A stretch of DNA of 64,000 nucleotides, from assembly GCA_030812955.1 (NCBI GenBank), contig JAUSTR010000003.1:1-64000 (forward strand), written 5' to 3'. The notes under the pieces are model-generated. The model had not been told where the DNA came from. It searched no databases and was given only the letters and a program-made list of their open reading frames with translations. The translations under genes were made by a program, and so were the position numbers. The stretch comes from Bacillus alveayuensis. Lineage in GTDB: Bacteria > Bacillota > Bacilli > Bacillales > Aeribacillaceae. Each line of letters starts with the position of its first letter. Position 1 is the first letter of the stretch. Positions 27,877 through 37,046 of the stretch are shown one piece after another.

Positions 27877-29018
27877 GTTTTTTTTTGTAATTGCCGAGCA
27901 ATAATATTTTTTTGAATTTCTGACGTTCCTTCATATATTCTCGTAATCCGCGCATCACGATAATATCTCTCAATAGGATAATCTGAAATGTAGCCGATGC
28001 CGCCATGAACTTGTACGGCTTTATCTGCCACTCTGTTATAAACTTCTGAGCCGAAAAGCTTTATCATCGCCGCTTCTTTAATCACTTTCATCCCTTGATC
28101 AACCATCCATGCGACACGATAAGTAAAAGAACGTAATGCTTCGATTTCCATTGCCATTTCAGCTAGCATATGGGCAACGGCTTGATGTTCGATAATCGGC
28201 ACATCAAATTGAATTCTCTCTTGTGCATATTGAACAGATAAGTCAAGCAGTTTTTGGCAAGATCCTAAATTTCTTGCTGCTAAACCGGCCCGACCATTTG
28301 CTAATATTTTTAAGGCATTCACATATCCTTGTCCTTCTTCACCTAAAACGTTTTCGGCAGGTACTTCGCAATCTTCTAAAATAATTTCAGCAGAATGAGA
28401 GCCTTTTAATCCCATTTTCTTTTCAACCGCCCCGACATGAAAACCCGGATAATCTTTTTCAACAATAAAAGATGTGATCCCTTTCGGACCTTTAGATGAA
28501 TCTGTCACGGCCATTACAGTAAAAACATCCGCAACCGTTGCATTTGTAATATAATGCTTCGTTCCATTTAATATATATTTATCTCCTTGTTTGACAGCCG
28601 TCGTTTTTAAGTTGGTCGCATTTGAACCAGCACTTGGTTCAGTCAAGGCGAAGGCTCCTATTTTTTCACCTCGTGCCATGGCTGGTAAGTATTTTTTCTT
28701 TTGTTCTTCATTTCCCATTTCAACTATGCCAACTGTACCAATACCTGTATGCGCCCCTATTAATGTCGTAAATCCATTATGAGTTGCGCCAATTTCTTCA
28801 TATAAAGCACATTTCCCGACCATACCAATCCCGAGACCGCCATACTCTTCAGGGATACTTAAGCCAAATAGGCCTAGTTCTTTAGACATTTCAACGATTC
28901 GCTCAGGAATTTGATCCTCTTCTTCAATTTGCTGAGCGACTGCTTCTACTTCTGATTGCACAAAATCTCTTACATTTCGTTTTAAAAATTCAATCTCTTC
29001 ATCGAACCGGAAATCCAT
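27861..29018 (-). CDS. Acyl-CoA dehydrogenase (first copy)
   Basis: This FAD enzyme inserts the alpha-beta double bond into acyl-CoA. It has 385 residues. FAD-binding [12 protein letters not shown] lies near 124-135 and the C-terminal signature [20 protein letters not shown] near 340-359; the catalytic base is expected at E in [10 protein letters not shown] near 367. The last residues, KKTLTKK, are unusual and come from sequence created by fusion to the thiolase remnant. The start is ATG 29018, six bases after GAGGTG; it overlaps the end of the hbd remnant. The substrate range is unknown. Confidence 0.9.
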   Translation of the reverse strand: MDFRFDEEIEFLKRNVRDFVQSEVEAVAQQIEEEDQIPERIVEMSKELGLFGLSIPEEYGGLGIGMVGKCALYEEIGATHNGFTTLIGAHTGIGTVGIVEMGNEEQKKKYLPAMARGEKIGAFALTEPSAGSNATNLKTTAVKQGDKYILNGTKHYITNATVADVFTVMAVTDSSKGPKGITSFIVEKDYPGFHVGAVEKKMGLKGSHSAEIILEDCEVPAENVLGEEGQGYVNALKILANGRAGLAARNLGSCQKLLDLSVQYAQERIQFDVPIIEHQAVAHMLAEMAMEIEALRSFTYRVAWMVDQGMKVIKEAAMIKLFGSEVYNRVADKAVQVHGGIGYISDYPIERYYRDARITRIYEGTSEIQKNIIARQLQKKTLTKK

Positions 29019-29169
29019 TTTGCACACCTCTATTCTTATATTCGTAAAATCCTCTTCCTGTGTTTTTGCCTAACCATCCGGCTTTCACATACTTTCTTAA
29101 AATGGCAATTTGCGCCCCCATTATGCCAGCCCCAACAACCGTCACTTTTTGGATGTCATCTATTGTCAT
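28999..29169 (-). pseudogene. 3-hydroxyacyl-CoA dehydrogenase, internally deleted
   Basis: This 56-codon frame joins the true N-terminus (MTIDDIQKVTVVGAGIMGAQ, with the NAD motif GAGIMG) directly to the true C-terminus (ILRKYVKAGWLGKNTGRGFY, then EYK). About 230 central residues, including the catalytic His-Glu pair, are gone, yet the frame is preserved. Its ATG overlaps the stop of the ligase gene, and it ends inside the next gene, so operon coupling is kept. It is almost certainly non-functional. Confidence 0.88.
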
Positions 29170-30784
29170 TTTTCACCTTTCCCTTCTTTAACTCTTCTTC
29201 TACTAACAATCTTTTTAATAGTTTTCCTACTGTATTTCGGGGGAGACTATCACGAATTTCAAACAATTTTGGTACTTTATATTTTGTTAATTTTGTATAG
29301 CAATATCCTCTTAATTCTTCGATATCAATTTCCGCATGATTTTTCGGGACAATATACGCCTTCACAATTTCTCCTTCTTCTTCATGAGGAATGCCAACAA
29401 CAGCCGCTTCTTTTACATCAGTATGTTCATACAACACGCTTTCCACTTCTTGAGGATATATATTAAATCCACCTACGATTATCATTTCTTTTTTCCGACC
29501 GACAATATAAAAATATCCTTCCTCATCCATCATCGCTAAATCTCCCGTATAAAGCCATCCGTTCTGTATCGCTTTCTTCGTTTCAAGCTCATTATTCCAA
29601 TAGCCTTTCATCACTTGGGGACCTTTAATTAGTAGCTCACCGATCATTTTAGGACCAAGTTCCTGATTATTTTCATCGACAATTTTGCAATCAGTAGCTG
29701 GAAACGGAATGCCAATGCTTCCTACTTTTCGTTTACCAAATGGCGGGTTACGATGCGTAGAAGGCGACGTTTCGGACATGCCGAATCCTTCACCAATTTT
29801 TGCTCCTGTCAATTGTTCAAATCGTCTTATAACTTCAACCGGAAGAGGTGCCGATCCAGAAGAACAAAATTTTAAGCATTTTAAATGATATTTTTCAATT
29901 TCTGGATGATTGACAAATGCATTATACATTTTCGGTACACCAGGAAAAAAAGTTGGTTGATATTTCTGAATTTGTTCTAGAACTTCATATACTTCAAATT
30001 TCCTAAATAATAAAATTTTCGCCCCGATGTATACCCCTAAATTCATTGCACTTGTCATCGCATACACATGATATAACGGTGTTGCAGTTAAAATCATTTC
30101 CTCACCAAACTCCATTTTTTCGCCATACATCCAATAGCTTTGAATAACGTTAGATGTGATATTAAAGTGCGTCAACATCGCCCCCTTCATTTTCCCTGTC
30201 GTACCACCTGTATATTGAATGACAGCAACGTCTTCTTTAGCATTGACATCTTCAATTTTTTCAAGCTTCTTTGGAAAGTTTATCAAGGTTTCTAACTTGA
30301 TATATTCGTTTTCTTTTTCGTCAGCTTCTAATTGTGATGACATAATGGTCTTAAAGGAATAATCGTCTTTCACTTCCTTTAGTGTTTTATAAGAAATAGG
30401 ATCAACAATTATATATGAAATCTCGGAATCATGAATAATTTGTAAAAGCTCCCTTGTCGTATAATGAGGATTAATTTGTACAACGATTAAGCCTAGAGCT
30501 TGCGCAGCATAATAAGAAACAATGTAATGAGGATGGTTGGTTACCATTAAGCCAATTCTCTCCCCTTTTTCAAATCCCATTTCTTTCCATGCTGCTGCTA
30601 ATTGGTCTACTTGGCACTTTAGTTCATGGTAAGTGATTTCTTCATCCTCAAAAATAATCACCGTTTTTTCTCCATATTTCTTGACGGCTTGCTCTAAAAT
30701 GGTATATAAAGATACTTCAGGAAAATGAATAGGTCTTTGATCTTTATACCATTGATACCAGGGACGATTCTTTAGCTGTTCCAA
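29156..30784 (-). CDS. AMP-forming acyl-CoA synthetase (ligase)
   Basis: This adenylate-forming enzyme activates a carboxylic acid with ATP and CoA. It has 542 residues. The P-loop-like motif YTGGTTGKMKGA lies near 190-201, GEGFGMSETSPS near 328, the YTGDLAMMDEEGYFYIVGRKKE hinge near 412-433 (A8 motif), and the C-terminal catalytic Lys in PRNTVGKLLKR near 525. It resembles long- or medium-chain fatty-acid and cyclic-acid CoA ligases. The gene is flanked by a TRAP uptake system and acyl-CoA dehydrogenases, so it probably activates the imported acid. Confidence 0.88.
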   Translation of the reverse strand: MEQLKNRPWYQWYKDQRPIHFPEVSLYTILEQAVKKYGEKTVIIFEDEEITYHELKCQVDQLAAAWKEMGFEKGERIGLMVTNHPHYIVSYYAAQALGLIVVQINPHYTTRELLQIIHDSEISYIIVDPISYKTLKEVKDDYSFKTIMSSQLEADEKENEYIKLETLINFPKKLEKIEDVNAKEDVAVIQYTGGTTGKMKGAMLTHFNITSNVIQSYWMYGEKMEFGEEMILTATPLYHVYAMTSAMNLGVYIGAKILLFRKFEVYEVLEQIQKYQPTFFPGVPKMYNAFVNHPEIEKYHLKCLKFCSSGSAPLPVEVIRRFEQLTGAKIGEGFGMSETSPSTHRNPPFGKRKVGSIGIPFPATDCKIVDENNQELGPKMIGELLIKGPQVMKGYWNNELETKKAIQNGWLYTGDLAMMDEEGYFYIVGRKKEMIIVGGFNIYPQEVESVLYEHTDVKEAAVVGIPHEEEGEIVKAYIVPKNHAEIDIEELRGYCYTKLTKYKVPKLFEIRDSLPRNTVGKLLKRLLVEEELKKGKVKNDNR

Positions 30785-30805
30785 ATTTTCAACCTCCCTA
30801 ATGGT

Positions 30806-31816
30806 TTAATTTGTTACTCCTGCTTCCTCATAATATTTTTTCGCTCCAGGATGTAGCGTCTCGGGATCAATTCCATCAAGCACTGAATTTAATGTAAAAT
30901 GTTTGGCTCGTTCTGGTAATTGTTTTTCAAACTCTTCTAAATTTTCCCAAAATACTTTTGTTAAGTTATATACATATTCTTCATCTAAATCTTTACGGAC
31001 AGTCAACATGGAAACGGTTGTATAAGTTGGAACGTCCTCCTCCATTCCCTTATAGGTTCCAGCTGGGATTTTATCATTTGAAATTCCGTATCCTTTTTGA
31101 CTAATACGATCGAGCTTATCTTGGTCAATCGGAATGACTTTAATTGGATTCGTTATTTCAATTTCTTGTAAAGACGTGACAGCAGGAGCTCCTCCCCCTA
31201 CAAATACATCGACATTACCATCTGCTAACATCGAAGCACCATCAGAATAGTTTCCGTAAGAAATTTTCCCACCAGCTTTTTCTACGTCTTTTTCTGTTAT
31301 TCCGTATTCCTCCATCATTCTCCAAAATGCGACTGATCCTCCACCACCTTTTGGTCCTAAAAAGATATGCTTATCCACAATATCTTCAATTGTTTCAATA
31401 TCCTGACGATCTTTAAGCGTCGCAATCGTTTGGTACACAGGATATAAAGATGCCATTGCAGCAATGGAATCAATCTTATCATCAAAACTTCCTGTTCCGT
31501 TTATAGCGTCAGAAAAATCAGAAGTATAATTGATTCCAAGCTGAATATCTCCAACATCAAGAGATTTCAAGTTAGCTGTTGATCCCCCTTCAAGCTGTGA
31601 TGCTTTTAAACCGTCAAAATGATCCATATATAATTCTGATAAAATGGTCGTGATCGGATACCATCCTGAACCCATTGGGCCTGAGCCGATTTGTAAAAAC
31701 TGATCAGGTGCCTTTAATTCTTCATGATCAGAGGTAGTCGTTTTTGAATCACCACAAGCTGCCAAAATAAGGAAAATACATGCACAAAAAAACGTTTTTA
31801 AAAACATTTTTCTCAT
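30806..31816 (-). CDS. TAXI-family TRAP transporter substrate-binding lipoprotein
   Basis: This extracytoplasmic receptor feeds a TRAP permease. It has 336 residues from ATG 31816 (ribosome site GAGGTGA; the TTG at 31822 is less likely). The lipobox LILAAC anchors Cys near residue 20. The TAXI-type binding domain includes GSGPMGSGWYPITTILSELY near 47-66. Substrates of TAXI proteins are poorly known (glutamate, 2-oxoglutarate or other carboxylates). It is 17 bases from the permease gene stop. Confidence 0.88.
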   Translation of the reverse strand: MRKMFLKTFFCACIFLILAACGDSKTTTSDHEELKAPDQFLQIGSGPMGSGWYPITTILSELYMDHFDGLKASQLEGGSTANLKSLDVGDIQLGINYTSDFSDAINGTGSFDDKIDSIAAMASLYPVYQTIATLKDRQDIETIEDIVDKHIFLGPKGGGGSVAFWRMMEEYGITEKDVEKAGGKISYGNYSDGASMLADGNVDVFVGGGAPAVTSLQEIEITNPIKVIPIDQDKLDRISQKGYGISNDKIPAGTYKGMEEDVPTYTTVSMLTVRKDLDEEYVYNLTKVFWENLEEFEKQLPERAKHFTLNSVLDGIDPETLHPGAKKYYEEAGVTN

Positions 31817-31833
31817 TTTCAATCACCTCATAT

Positions 31834-33801
31834 TTATTGATTTGTTATATTAAATTCTTTTGAATTCGTCGTGTAATAGCTTTTTTTATTCCAAAAGTAA
31901 ACGAGGAAAAATAGGACAAATCCGAAAATATCTGTCATTACTCCAGGAACAACTAAAATGCTAGCGGATATAAATAGTATGATTCTTTGGAAATGATTGA
32001 TTTTAGTAGTGAGATATTTTTCAATCGCAGCTGAAAAAATGTAGCAACTAAATAAAGCGCTTACAATAGCGGTCATAATTTTAAAATTATTATCACTTTG
32101 TAATAATAATTCTGGGTTGTATACAAAAATGAACGGAATGATGAAGCCACCTACACCAATTCTGATGGCATATAAAGCAGTTTTGTTCGGGTGAGCTTCT
32201 GCAATACTAGCTGTCGTATAGGCGGTTATGGCCACTGGCGGCGTTAAACCTGAAAGTACACCGAAATAAAAGACAAACATGTGAGCAGCAATAAGATTGA
32301 CTCCTGCATCTACTAAAGCAGGTACTCCTAAAACAGATAGAATGACATATGCAGACACAGTTGGCATACCCATTCCTAAAATAATCGAAGCAATAGAAAT
32401 AAAGATTAATAAAATGAATAATTGTCCATTCGCTAATTCAATCATGAATCTGGAAAAATTTAAGCCTAAGCCCGTCAAAGAGACAGCTCCAACGATAATA
32501 CCTGCAGTTGCACAAGCTGAAATGACAGCTAATGAACCTCTTACTCCATCTTCTAAAGCGGCTAAAATACGAAGCCAATTCATTCTCGTTTCTTTTCGTA
32601 TCCAGCTTAAAATAATGGTAATAAAAATCGCATAAAAGCCTGCTTTCATTGGACTATATCCAATGATCATGAAGGCGATAATAAAGAAGATTGGTAAAAA
32701 CATATACCCTTCTTTTACTAATATCTTTTTCGGATCTGGAAGCAGCTCCTTTGGAATGCCAGAAAGCTTTAAGCGCTTGGCATGGAAATACACGATAAAT
32801 CCTGCAATGAGAAAGTAAATAACGGCTGGAATACATGCATACAAGGCTAGCTTAATATATGGGATGCCGGTAGCTTCAGCCATAATAAATACTGATGCTC
32901 CCATTATCGGAGGCATTATTTGTCCACCTTGAGAAGCAACTGCTTCAACGGCAGCTGCAAATTTTTTAGAATACCCAAGCTTTTTCATTAATGGAATTGT
33001 AAAGGATCCTGTAATGGCTGCATTGGCTGCACCATTTCCTGTAATCGTTGAAACAAGCGCACTAGCACCGACAGCTGATAAGGCAGGACCTCCTGTTTTA
33101 TGTCCAAATGTCCCAAAAGCAAAATTTGTAAAAAACTGGCCACCACCTGATTTCATTAAAAATGATCCAAACACGACAAATAATACGAGAATGGTCGAAC
33201 TGACGTAAATCGGAGAACTGAAAATCCCTAAGGTGCTATTAAACATTTGATCTATCATTTTCCCGTATCTTGCACCTGGATGAGCTAATATACCTGGGAA
33301 ATATCGACCGAAAAAGATATATATGATAAAAAACAAACCAATTAACATCATTAAGATCCCATTTGTTCTCCTTGTTGCTTCCAGAACTAACGCAATGAGA
33401 ACCGTCCCGAAAATGATATCATTTGTATTAACGTTCCCTTGCCTGCTTTGAATCACTTCTGCGCCAAATAAAATATAAGCACCAACACAAATGGTTGCGA
33501 GAACGAAAAATATATCGACAATCCCAAACCTTTTCCCTTTCCGAAAAGGATACAATAAAAAGATTAGCAACAGAGCCCAGACGACATGGATACTCCTTTG
33601 TTCCCATGACGGTAATGTACCAAATCCCGCCGTATATATATGAAAAATCGACATACCGATGGCAATAAGGGAAATGGCGAGCATAAAAAAACGTGACTTA
33701 TTCCAGCGTTTATGGCGTGAATGCCACACCTGTTCAATATACGTTTGTTTTTCCTCAATGACCGTATCAATTTTCTCTAGTTCAATTTGCGCCTTATTCA
33801 A
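31834..33801 (-). CDS. TRAP transporter fused permease (DctQM type)
   Basis: This 655-residue membrane protein fuses the small (Q) and large (M) TRAP subunits, as is usual with TAXI receptors. The N-terminal third holds four helices (Q part) and the rest about 12-14 helices, with GNGAANAAITGSFTIPLMKK near 252-271 and GMGMPTVSAYVILSVLG near 466-482. It uses an ion gradient, typically Na+, to import organic acids. It is followed by its receptor gene. Confidence 0.9.
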   Translation of the reverse strand: MNKAQIELEKIDTVIEEKQTYIEQVWHSRHKRWNKSRFFMLAISLIAIGMSIFHIYTAGFGTLPSWEQRSIHVVWALLLIFLLYPFRKGKRFGIVDIFFVLATICVGAYILFGAEVIQSRQGNVNTNDIIFGTVLIALVLEATRRTNGILMMLIGLFFIIYIFFGRYFPGILAHPGARYGKMIDQMFNSTLGIFSSPIYVSSTILVLFVVFGSFLMKSGGGQFFTNFAFGTFGHKTGGPALSAVGASALVSTITGNGAANAAITGSFTIPLMKKLGYSKKFAAAVEAVASQGGQIMPPIMGASVFIMAEATGIPYIKLALYACIPAVIYFLIAGFIVYFHAKRLKLSGIPKELLPDPKKILVKEGYMFLPIFFIIAFMIIGYSPMKAGFYAIFITIILSWIRKETRMNWLRILAALEDGVRGSLAVISACATAGIIVGAVSLTGLGLNFSRFMIELANGQLFILLIFISIASIILGMGMPTVSAYVILSVLGVPALVDAGVNLIAAHMFVFYFGVLSGLTPPVAITAYTTASIAEAHPNKTALYAIRIGVGGFIIPFIFVYNPELLLQSDNNFKIMTAIVSALFSCYIFSAAIEKYLTTKINHFQRIILFISASILVVPGVMTDIFGFVLFFLVYFWNKKSYYTTNSKEFNITNQ

Positions 33802-33816
33802 CAGTCCCCCCCTCCT

Positions 33817-34587
33817 TTATAGTGAACTTCCGCCGTCTACTGCTAATATTTGTCCTGTAACAAAGTTACTGGCAGGACTAGCAAAAAATAGTACGGCTCC
33901 TTGTAATGAAGTGAAATCACCAATTTTCCCTAACGGATTGCGTTTTTTAATTTCGTCACCTTTTTGCCGCAGCGTGTAATCCGTCATTTTCGTATGGAAA
34001 AATCCCGGAGCGATGGCGTTAACATAAATATTGTATTTTGCCCACTTCCTTGCTAAATCTTTCGTAAAATGATGAATCGCTGCTTTACTTGTACTGTAGC
34101 CAATCGCATTTAAAATTTCTGGTGGTTCAGCTTTCATTCCCGCCACAGAACCGATGTTTATGATTTTTCCATATTTTTGTTTCATCATCGTCTTTCCTAC
34201 TTCTTTCGACATGAGAAAAGTGCCCGTTACATTGACATCGATCACTTTTTGCCATGCTTCAAGCGGCATTTCCTCTACCGAAGCTCCCCAAGTTGTTCCA
34301 CTATTGTTAATTAAAATATCGATTTGACCAAATTCATCGATGACTTGGCTTACAAACTGTTGAACGCTTTCTTCCTTTTGAACAAAACATTGATAACCCT
34401 TTGCTTTCGTGCCATATTTAGTCTGAAGTGTTTCAGCTGCTTTTTGACAATTGTCAACTTTTCTTGAACATAAAGCGACTCGACAGCCGCATGCTGCTAA
34501 TACCTCTGCCATCTGTTTCCCAAGCCCCGTTCCCCCACCCGTAATGACTGCCACATTATTTTGTAGATGAAACAATTTTTCCAGCAT
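33817..34587 (-). CDS. SDR family oxidoreductase
   Basis: This classical short-chain dehydrogenase has 256 residues. The cofactor motif TGGGTGLG lies near 17-24, NNSGTTWG near 92, catalytic Ser near 147 (NIGSVAG), and YSTSK near 164-168. Arg near 40 in CSRK favours NADP(H). In this operon it could oxidise a 3-hydroxyacyl-CoA or a cyclic hydroxyacyl-CoA (compare BadH), replacing the deleted 3-hydroxyacyl-CoA dehydrogenase; that is inference. The start is ATG 34587, although TTG 34590 fits the AAGGAAG site slightly better. Confidence 0.85.
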   Translation of the reverse strand: MLEKLFHLQNNVAVITGGGTGLGKQMAEVLAACGCRVALCSRKVDNCQKAAETLQTKYGTKAKGYQCFVQKEESVQQFVSQVIDEFGQIDILINNSGTTWGASVEEMPLEAWQKVIDVNVTGTFLMSKEVGKTMMKQKYGKIINIGSVAGMKAEPPEILNAIGYSTSKAAIHHFTKDLARKWAKYNIYVNAIAPGFFHTKMTDYTLRQKGDEIKKRNPLGKIGDFTSLQGAVLFFASPASNFVTGQILAVDGGSSL

Positions 34588-34607
34588 CAATCTTTCACTT
34601 CCTTCTA

Positions 34608-35756
34608 TTAAACTTCTTCAAGTATTTTTCTAGAGATAATTAATCTTTGGATCTCGTTCGTTCCTTCATATATTTTAGTAATTCTTGCATCGCGGTAATA
34701 ACGTTCTACCGGATACTCGGCTACATAACCCATGCCGCCATGAACTTGTACGGCTTTATCGGCAACACGATTAAATACTTCTGAGGCAAACAATTTAGCC
34801 ATTGCTGCTTCTTTGATCACTTTTTTCCCTTCATCCACCATTTTGGCTGCCTTTAACGTTAATGTTCGAGCAGCTTCCGTTTCTGTTGCCATATCGGCAA
34901 GCATCCATTGAACCGCTTGAAAATTAGCTATAGGCTTTCCAAACTGAATTCTCTCTTTTGCATAGGTGGCAGAAAGTTCAATTAATTTATCACATGATCC
35001 GACCGCTCTTGCCGCTAAGCCAATCCGCCCTTCCGCTAATATTTTCAACGCTGACATATACCCCATACCTACTTCTCCGATGACGTTTTCTTCTGGTACG
35101 ATACAATTGTCCAAAATGACTTGCGCTGTATAGGATCCTCTTAATCCCATTTTTTTATCTTTTTTCCCTATGATTAATCCAGGAAAATTTCTTTCAACTA
35201 AAAAAGCGGTAATGCCACCCTTTGCCCCTTTTGCTTTATCTGTTACCGCAAAAATCGTGAAAACATCGGCGACAGGTGCATTCGTAATAAAATGTTTCGT
35301 TCCGTTTAAAACCCAGTGATCCCCCTTCTTTTCCGCTCTTGTGGAAATATTTGTCGCATCAGAACCAGCCCCTGGCTCAGACAGAGCAAAACAAGCAATT
35401 TTTTCTCCAGCTGCCATCGCTGGTAAATATTTATTCTTTAAATTTTCAGATCCGAGCTTTACTAATCCGGTACTGCCAATCCCTGTATGCGCACTTATCA
35501 AACTGACAAAGCCGTTATGTGTACGTCCGAGCTGTTCGAGTACAATCGCTTTACTTACAGCATTTAAACCTATTCCGCCATATTCTTCTGGTATACTAAT
35601 TCCAAATAGTCCAAGTTCTTTCGCTTGATCAATTAAATGTTGAGGAATTTTGTCCTCTTCTTCAATTTGCTGCGCATATGGTTCTACTTCTTTATCCACA
35701 AATTGTTTCACCATTTGCTTTATTTGTTCGATTTCCTGCATCATAGTTTCAGGCAT
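34608..35756 (-). CDS. Acyl-CoA dehydrogenase (second copy)
   Basis: This 382-residue FAD enzyme is clearly related to the copy at 27861-29018, with FALSEPGAGSDATN near 122-135, QVHGGMGYVAEYPVERYYRD near 338-357 and IYEGTNEIQR near 363-372 holding the catalytic Glu. It is the first gene of the operon, with a GAGGAGGAAGTGAA ribosome site and a sigma-54 promoter just upstream. Unlike the first copy, its C-terminus (ISRKILEEV) looks normal. Confidence 0.92.
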   Translation of the reverse strand: MPETMMQEIEQIKQMVKQFVDKEVEPYAQQIEEEDKIPQHLIDQAKELGLFGISIPEEYGGIGLNAVSKAIVLEQLGRTHNGFVSLISAHTGIGSTGLVKLGSENLKNKYLPAMAAGEKIACFALSEPGAGSDATNISTRAEKKGDHWVLNGTKHFITNAPVADVFTIFAVTDKAKGAKGGITAFLVERNFPGLIIGKKDKKMGLRGSYTAQVILDNCIVPEENVIGEVGMGYMSALKILAEGRIGLAARAVGSCDKLIELSATYAKERIQFGKPIANFQAVQWMLADMATETEAARTLTLKAAKMVDEGKKVIKEAAMAKLFASEVFNRVADKAVQVHGGMGYVAEYPVERYYRDARITKIYEGTNEIQRLIISRKILEEV

Positions 35757-35791
35757 TTCACTTCCTCCTCAAATTGAATTCATTTATGTAA

Positions 35792-35808
35792 ATGCAATAA
35801 GTGTGCCA
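35792..35808 (-). promoter_or_regulatory. Sigma-54 (SigL) promoter of the acyl-CoA/TRAP operon
   Basis: The minus strand reads TGGCAC-ACTTA-TTGCAT, a full match to the -24/-12 consensus TGGCAC-N5-TTGCW. The predicted start is near 35781, about 25 bases before the first gene. Such a promoter needs an AAA+ activator; one with a PAS domain is encoded at 39599-41266. Confidence 0.8.
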
Positions 35809-35820
35809 TGATTTTTCCCT

Positions 35821-35930
35821 TGGCTCTTTTATAAAAGATTGTGGCTTTACTATTGCTTTTCGACTGTCATAGGCAAGTGACACGCTTGCTATGTAAAGCT
35901 TTGAAAACAATAATGTTTACGAAAACAGAC
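35821..35930. repeat. Dispersed MITE-like repeat, copy C
   Basis: GGCTCTTTTATAAAAGATTG, GCTTTTCGACTGTCATAGGC at 35855-35874, a GCAAGTG-ACA-CGCTTGC hairpin, and a right end TTTACGAAAACAGACT. It lies immediately upstream of the sigma-54 promoter, in tandem with copy D exactly 250 bases away. Confidence 0.75.
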
Positions 35931-36070
35931 TTTCCCTTTAATTAAAACAAAGGGTAAACGAAATCATTCATAATTGAATCAAATTTCCTTATTGTCTTAC
36001 AAAATGTTTAATTCATTTTTTTATCAATTAATAAAATTTTGAATCATCTATAATTTTTTTTTTTTCAAAA

Positions 36071-36180
36071 AGGCACTTTTCCAAAAGATTGTTGCTTTAC
36101 TATTGCTTTTCGACTGTCAAAGGCAAGCGATACACTTGCTATGTCACGCTTTGAAAACAACAAAGTTTACGAAAACAGAC
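36071..36180. repeat. Dispersed MITE-like repeat, copy D
   Basis: AGGCACTTTTCCAAAAGATT, GCTTTTCGACTGTCAAAGGC at 36105-36124, GCAAGCG-ATA-CACTTGC, and the same right end TTTACGAAAACAGACT as copy C. The bases between the two copies (35931-36070) are AT-rich with no gene. Confidence 0.75.
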
Positions 36181-36227
36181 TAAAAAAAATGCTGATCAGT
36201 CATTCATCGACTTATCAGCAGTAAATC

Positions 36228-37046
36228 TTATTTTTCGAAAATGATACCAACATATCTCACATCTGTTATCGGGAAATACGGAAACAAGATAGCCATATAG
36301 TAGCTGAAAAAAATTGCGATCATAAAATAAAGAACAACGTAAAGATCATATTTCGAAAATCCTATTTCGTAATAATAGGTTCTCTTCGTATCACTCGAAA
36401 ACCTTTTTGCTTCCATGGCAACAGCAATTCGATGGGCACGGCGAATACTTTGCGATAAAAGTGGAATCGAATAAGCTTTTAATTGACTAAAAAAATGCAC
36501 GATTCCTTTTCTTTGTTTCACACCTCTTACCATCATCGCTTGCCGAATCATTTGAAACTCTTCAAACATAATGGGGATTAAGCGAATACCTGCCATAAAG
36601 CTATAAGCAAATTTAGGCTTTAATTTTAACTGCTGCATTAATGAGTAAAATAAAAAAATCGGTCTTGTTGTTAATGAAAAGGTTAATCCTAGAAGGGCAA
36701 AGATTAGAGCACGAAATCCTAAATGCAGTCCTCGATAAAAGCTTTCTTCTGTAATATGAATGAATCCCCATTGCCACCATGTCGTCACACCTTTCCCAAA
36801 AAAGATCATAGAGGTCGATGTTGAGACAAAAATGAGAATAAACGGAAGTGACAACCATAATACATGTTTCAAAGGATGTCCTGTAAAAAAAGCAAACAAA
36901 AGAAAGGAAGCAATCGTATAATTGATTAAAAAATTTATATTGTGAATAAATAAGACACTTATAAATAAAATAAGGAATAGCAATAATTTTAAGCTCGGGT
37001 TCATTTTATGAAGCCATGTTTCTTTTATTTCGAGTTCAAAATCCAT
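36228..37046 (-). CDS. ykoC: ECF transporter transmembrane (T) subunit YkoC
   Basis: This is the energy-coupling T protein of an ECF importer, with 272 residues, five to six membrane helices and the cytoplasmic coupling motifs MMVRGVKQR near 169 and AMEAKRF near 210 (Ala-Arg-Gly-like signatures). It overlaps the end of the ATPase gene by 22 bases, and its GGAGG site lies inside that gene. With YkoD and YkoE under a TPP riboswitch it most likely imports a thiamine precursor (HMP). Confidence 0.87.
   Translation of the reverse strand: MDFELEIKETWLHKMNPSLKLLLFLILFISVLFIHNINFLINYTIASFLLFAFFTGHPLKHVLWLSLPFILIFVSTSTSMIFFGKGVTTWWQWGFIHITEESFYRGLHLGFRALIFALLGLTFSLTTRPIFLFYSLMQQLKLKPKFAYSFMAGIRLIPIMFEEFQMIRQAMMVRGVKQRKGIVHFFSQLKAYSIPLLSQSIRRAHRIAVAMEAKRFSSDTKRTYYYEIGFSKYDLYVVLYFMIAIFFSYYMAILFPYFPITDVRYVGIIFEK

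Noticed and set aside
29110..29466. A 118-codon plus-strand frame across the ligase gene start of the operon
   Set aside because: It lies antisense to the well-supported ligase and the hbd remnant and has no recognisable protein features.
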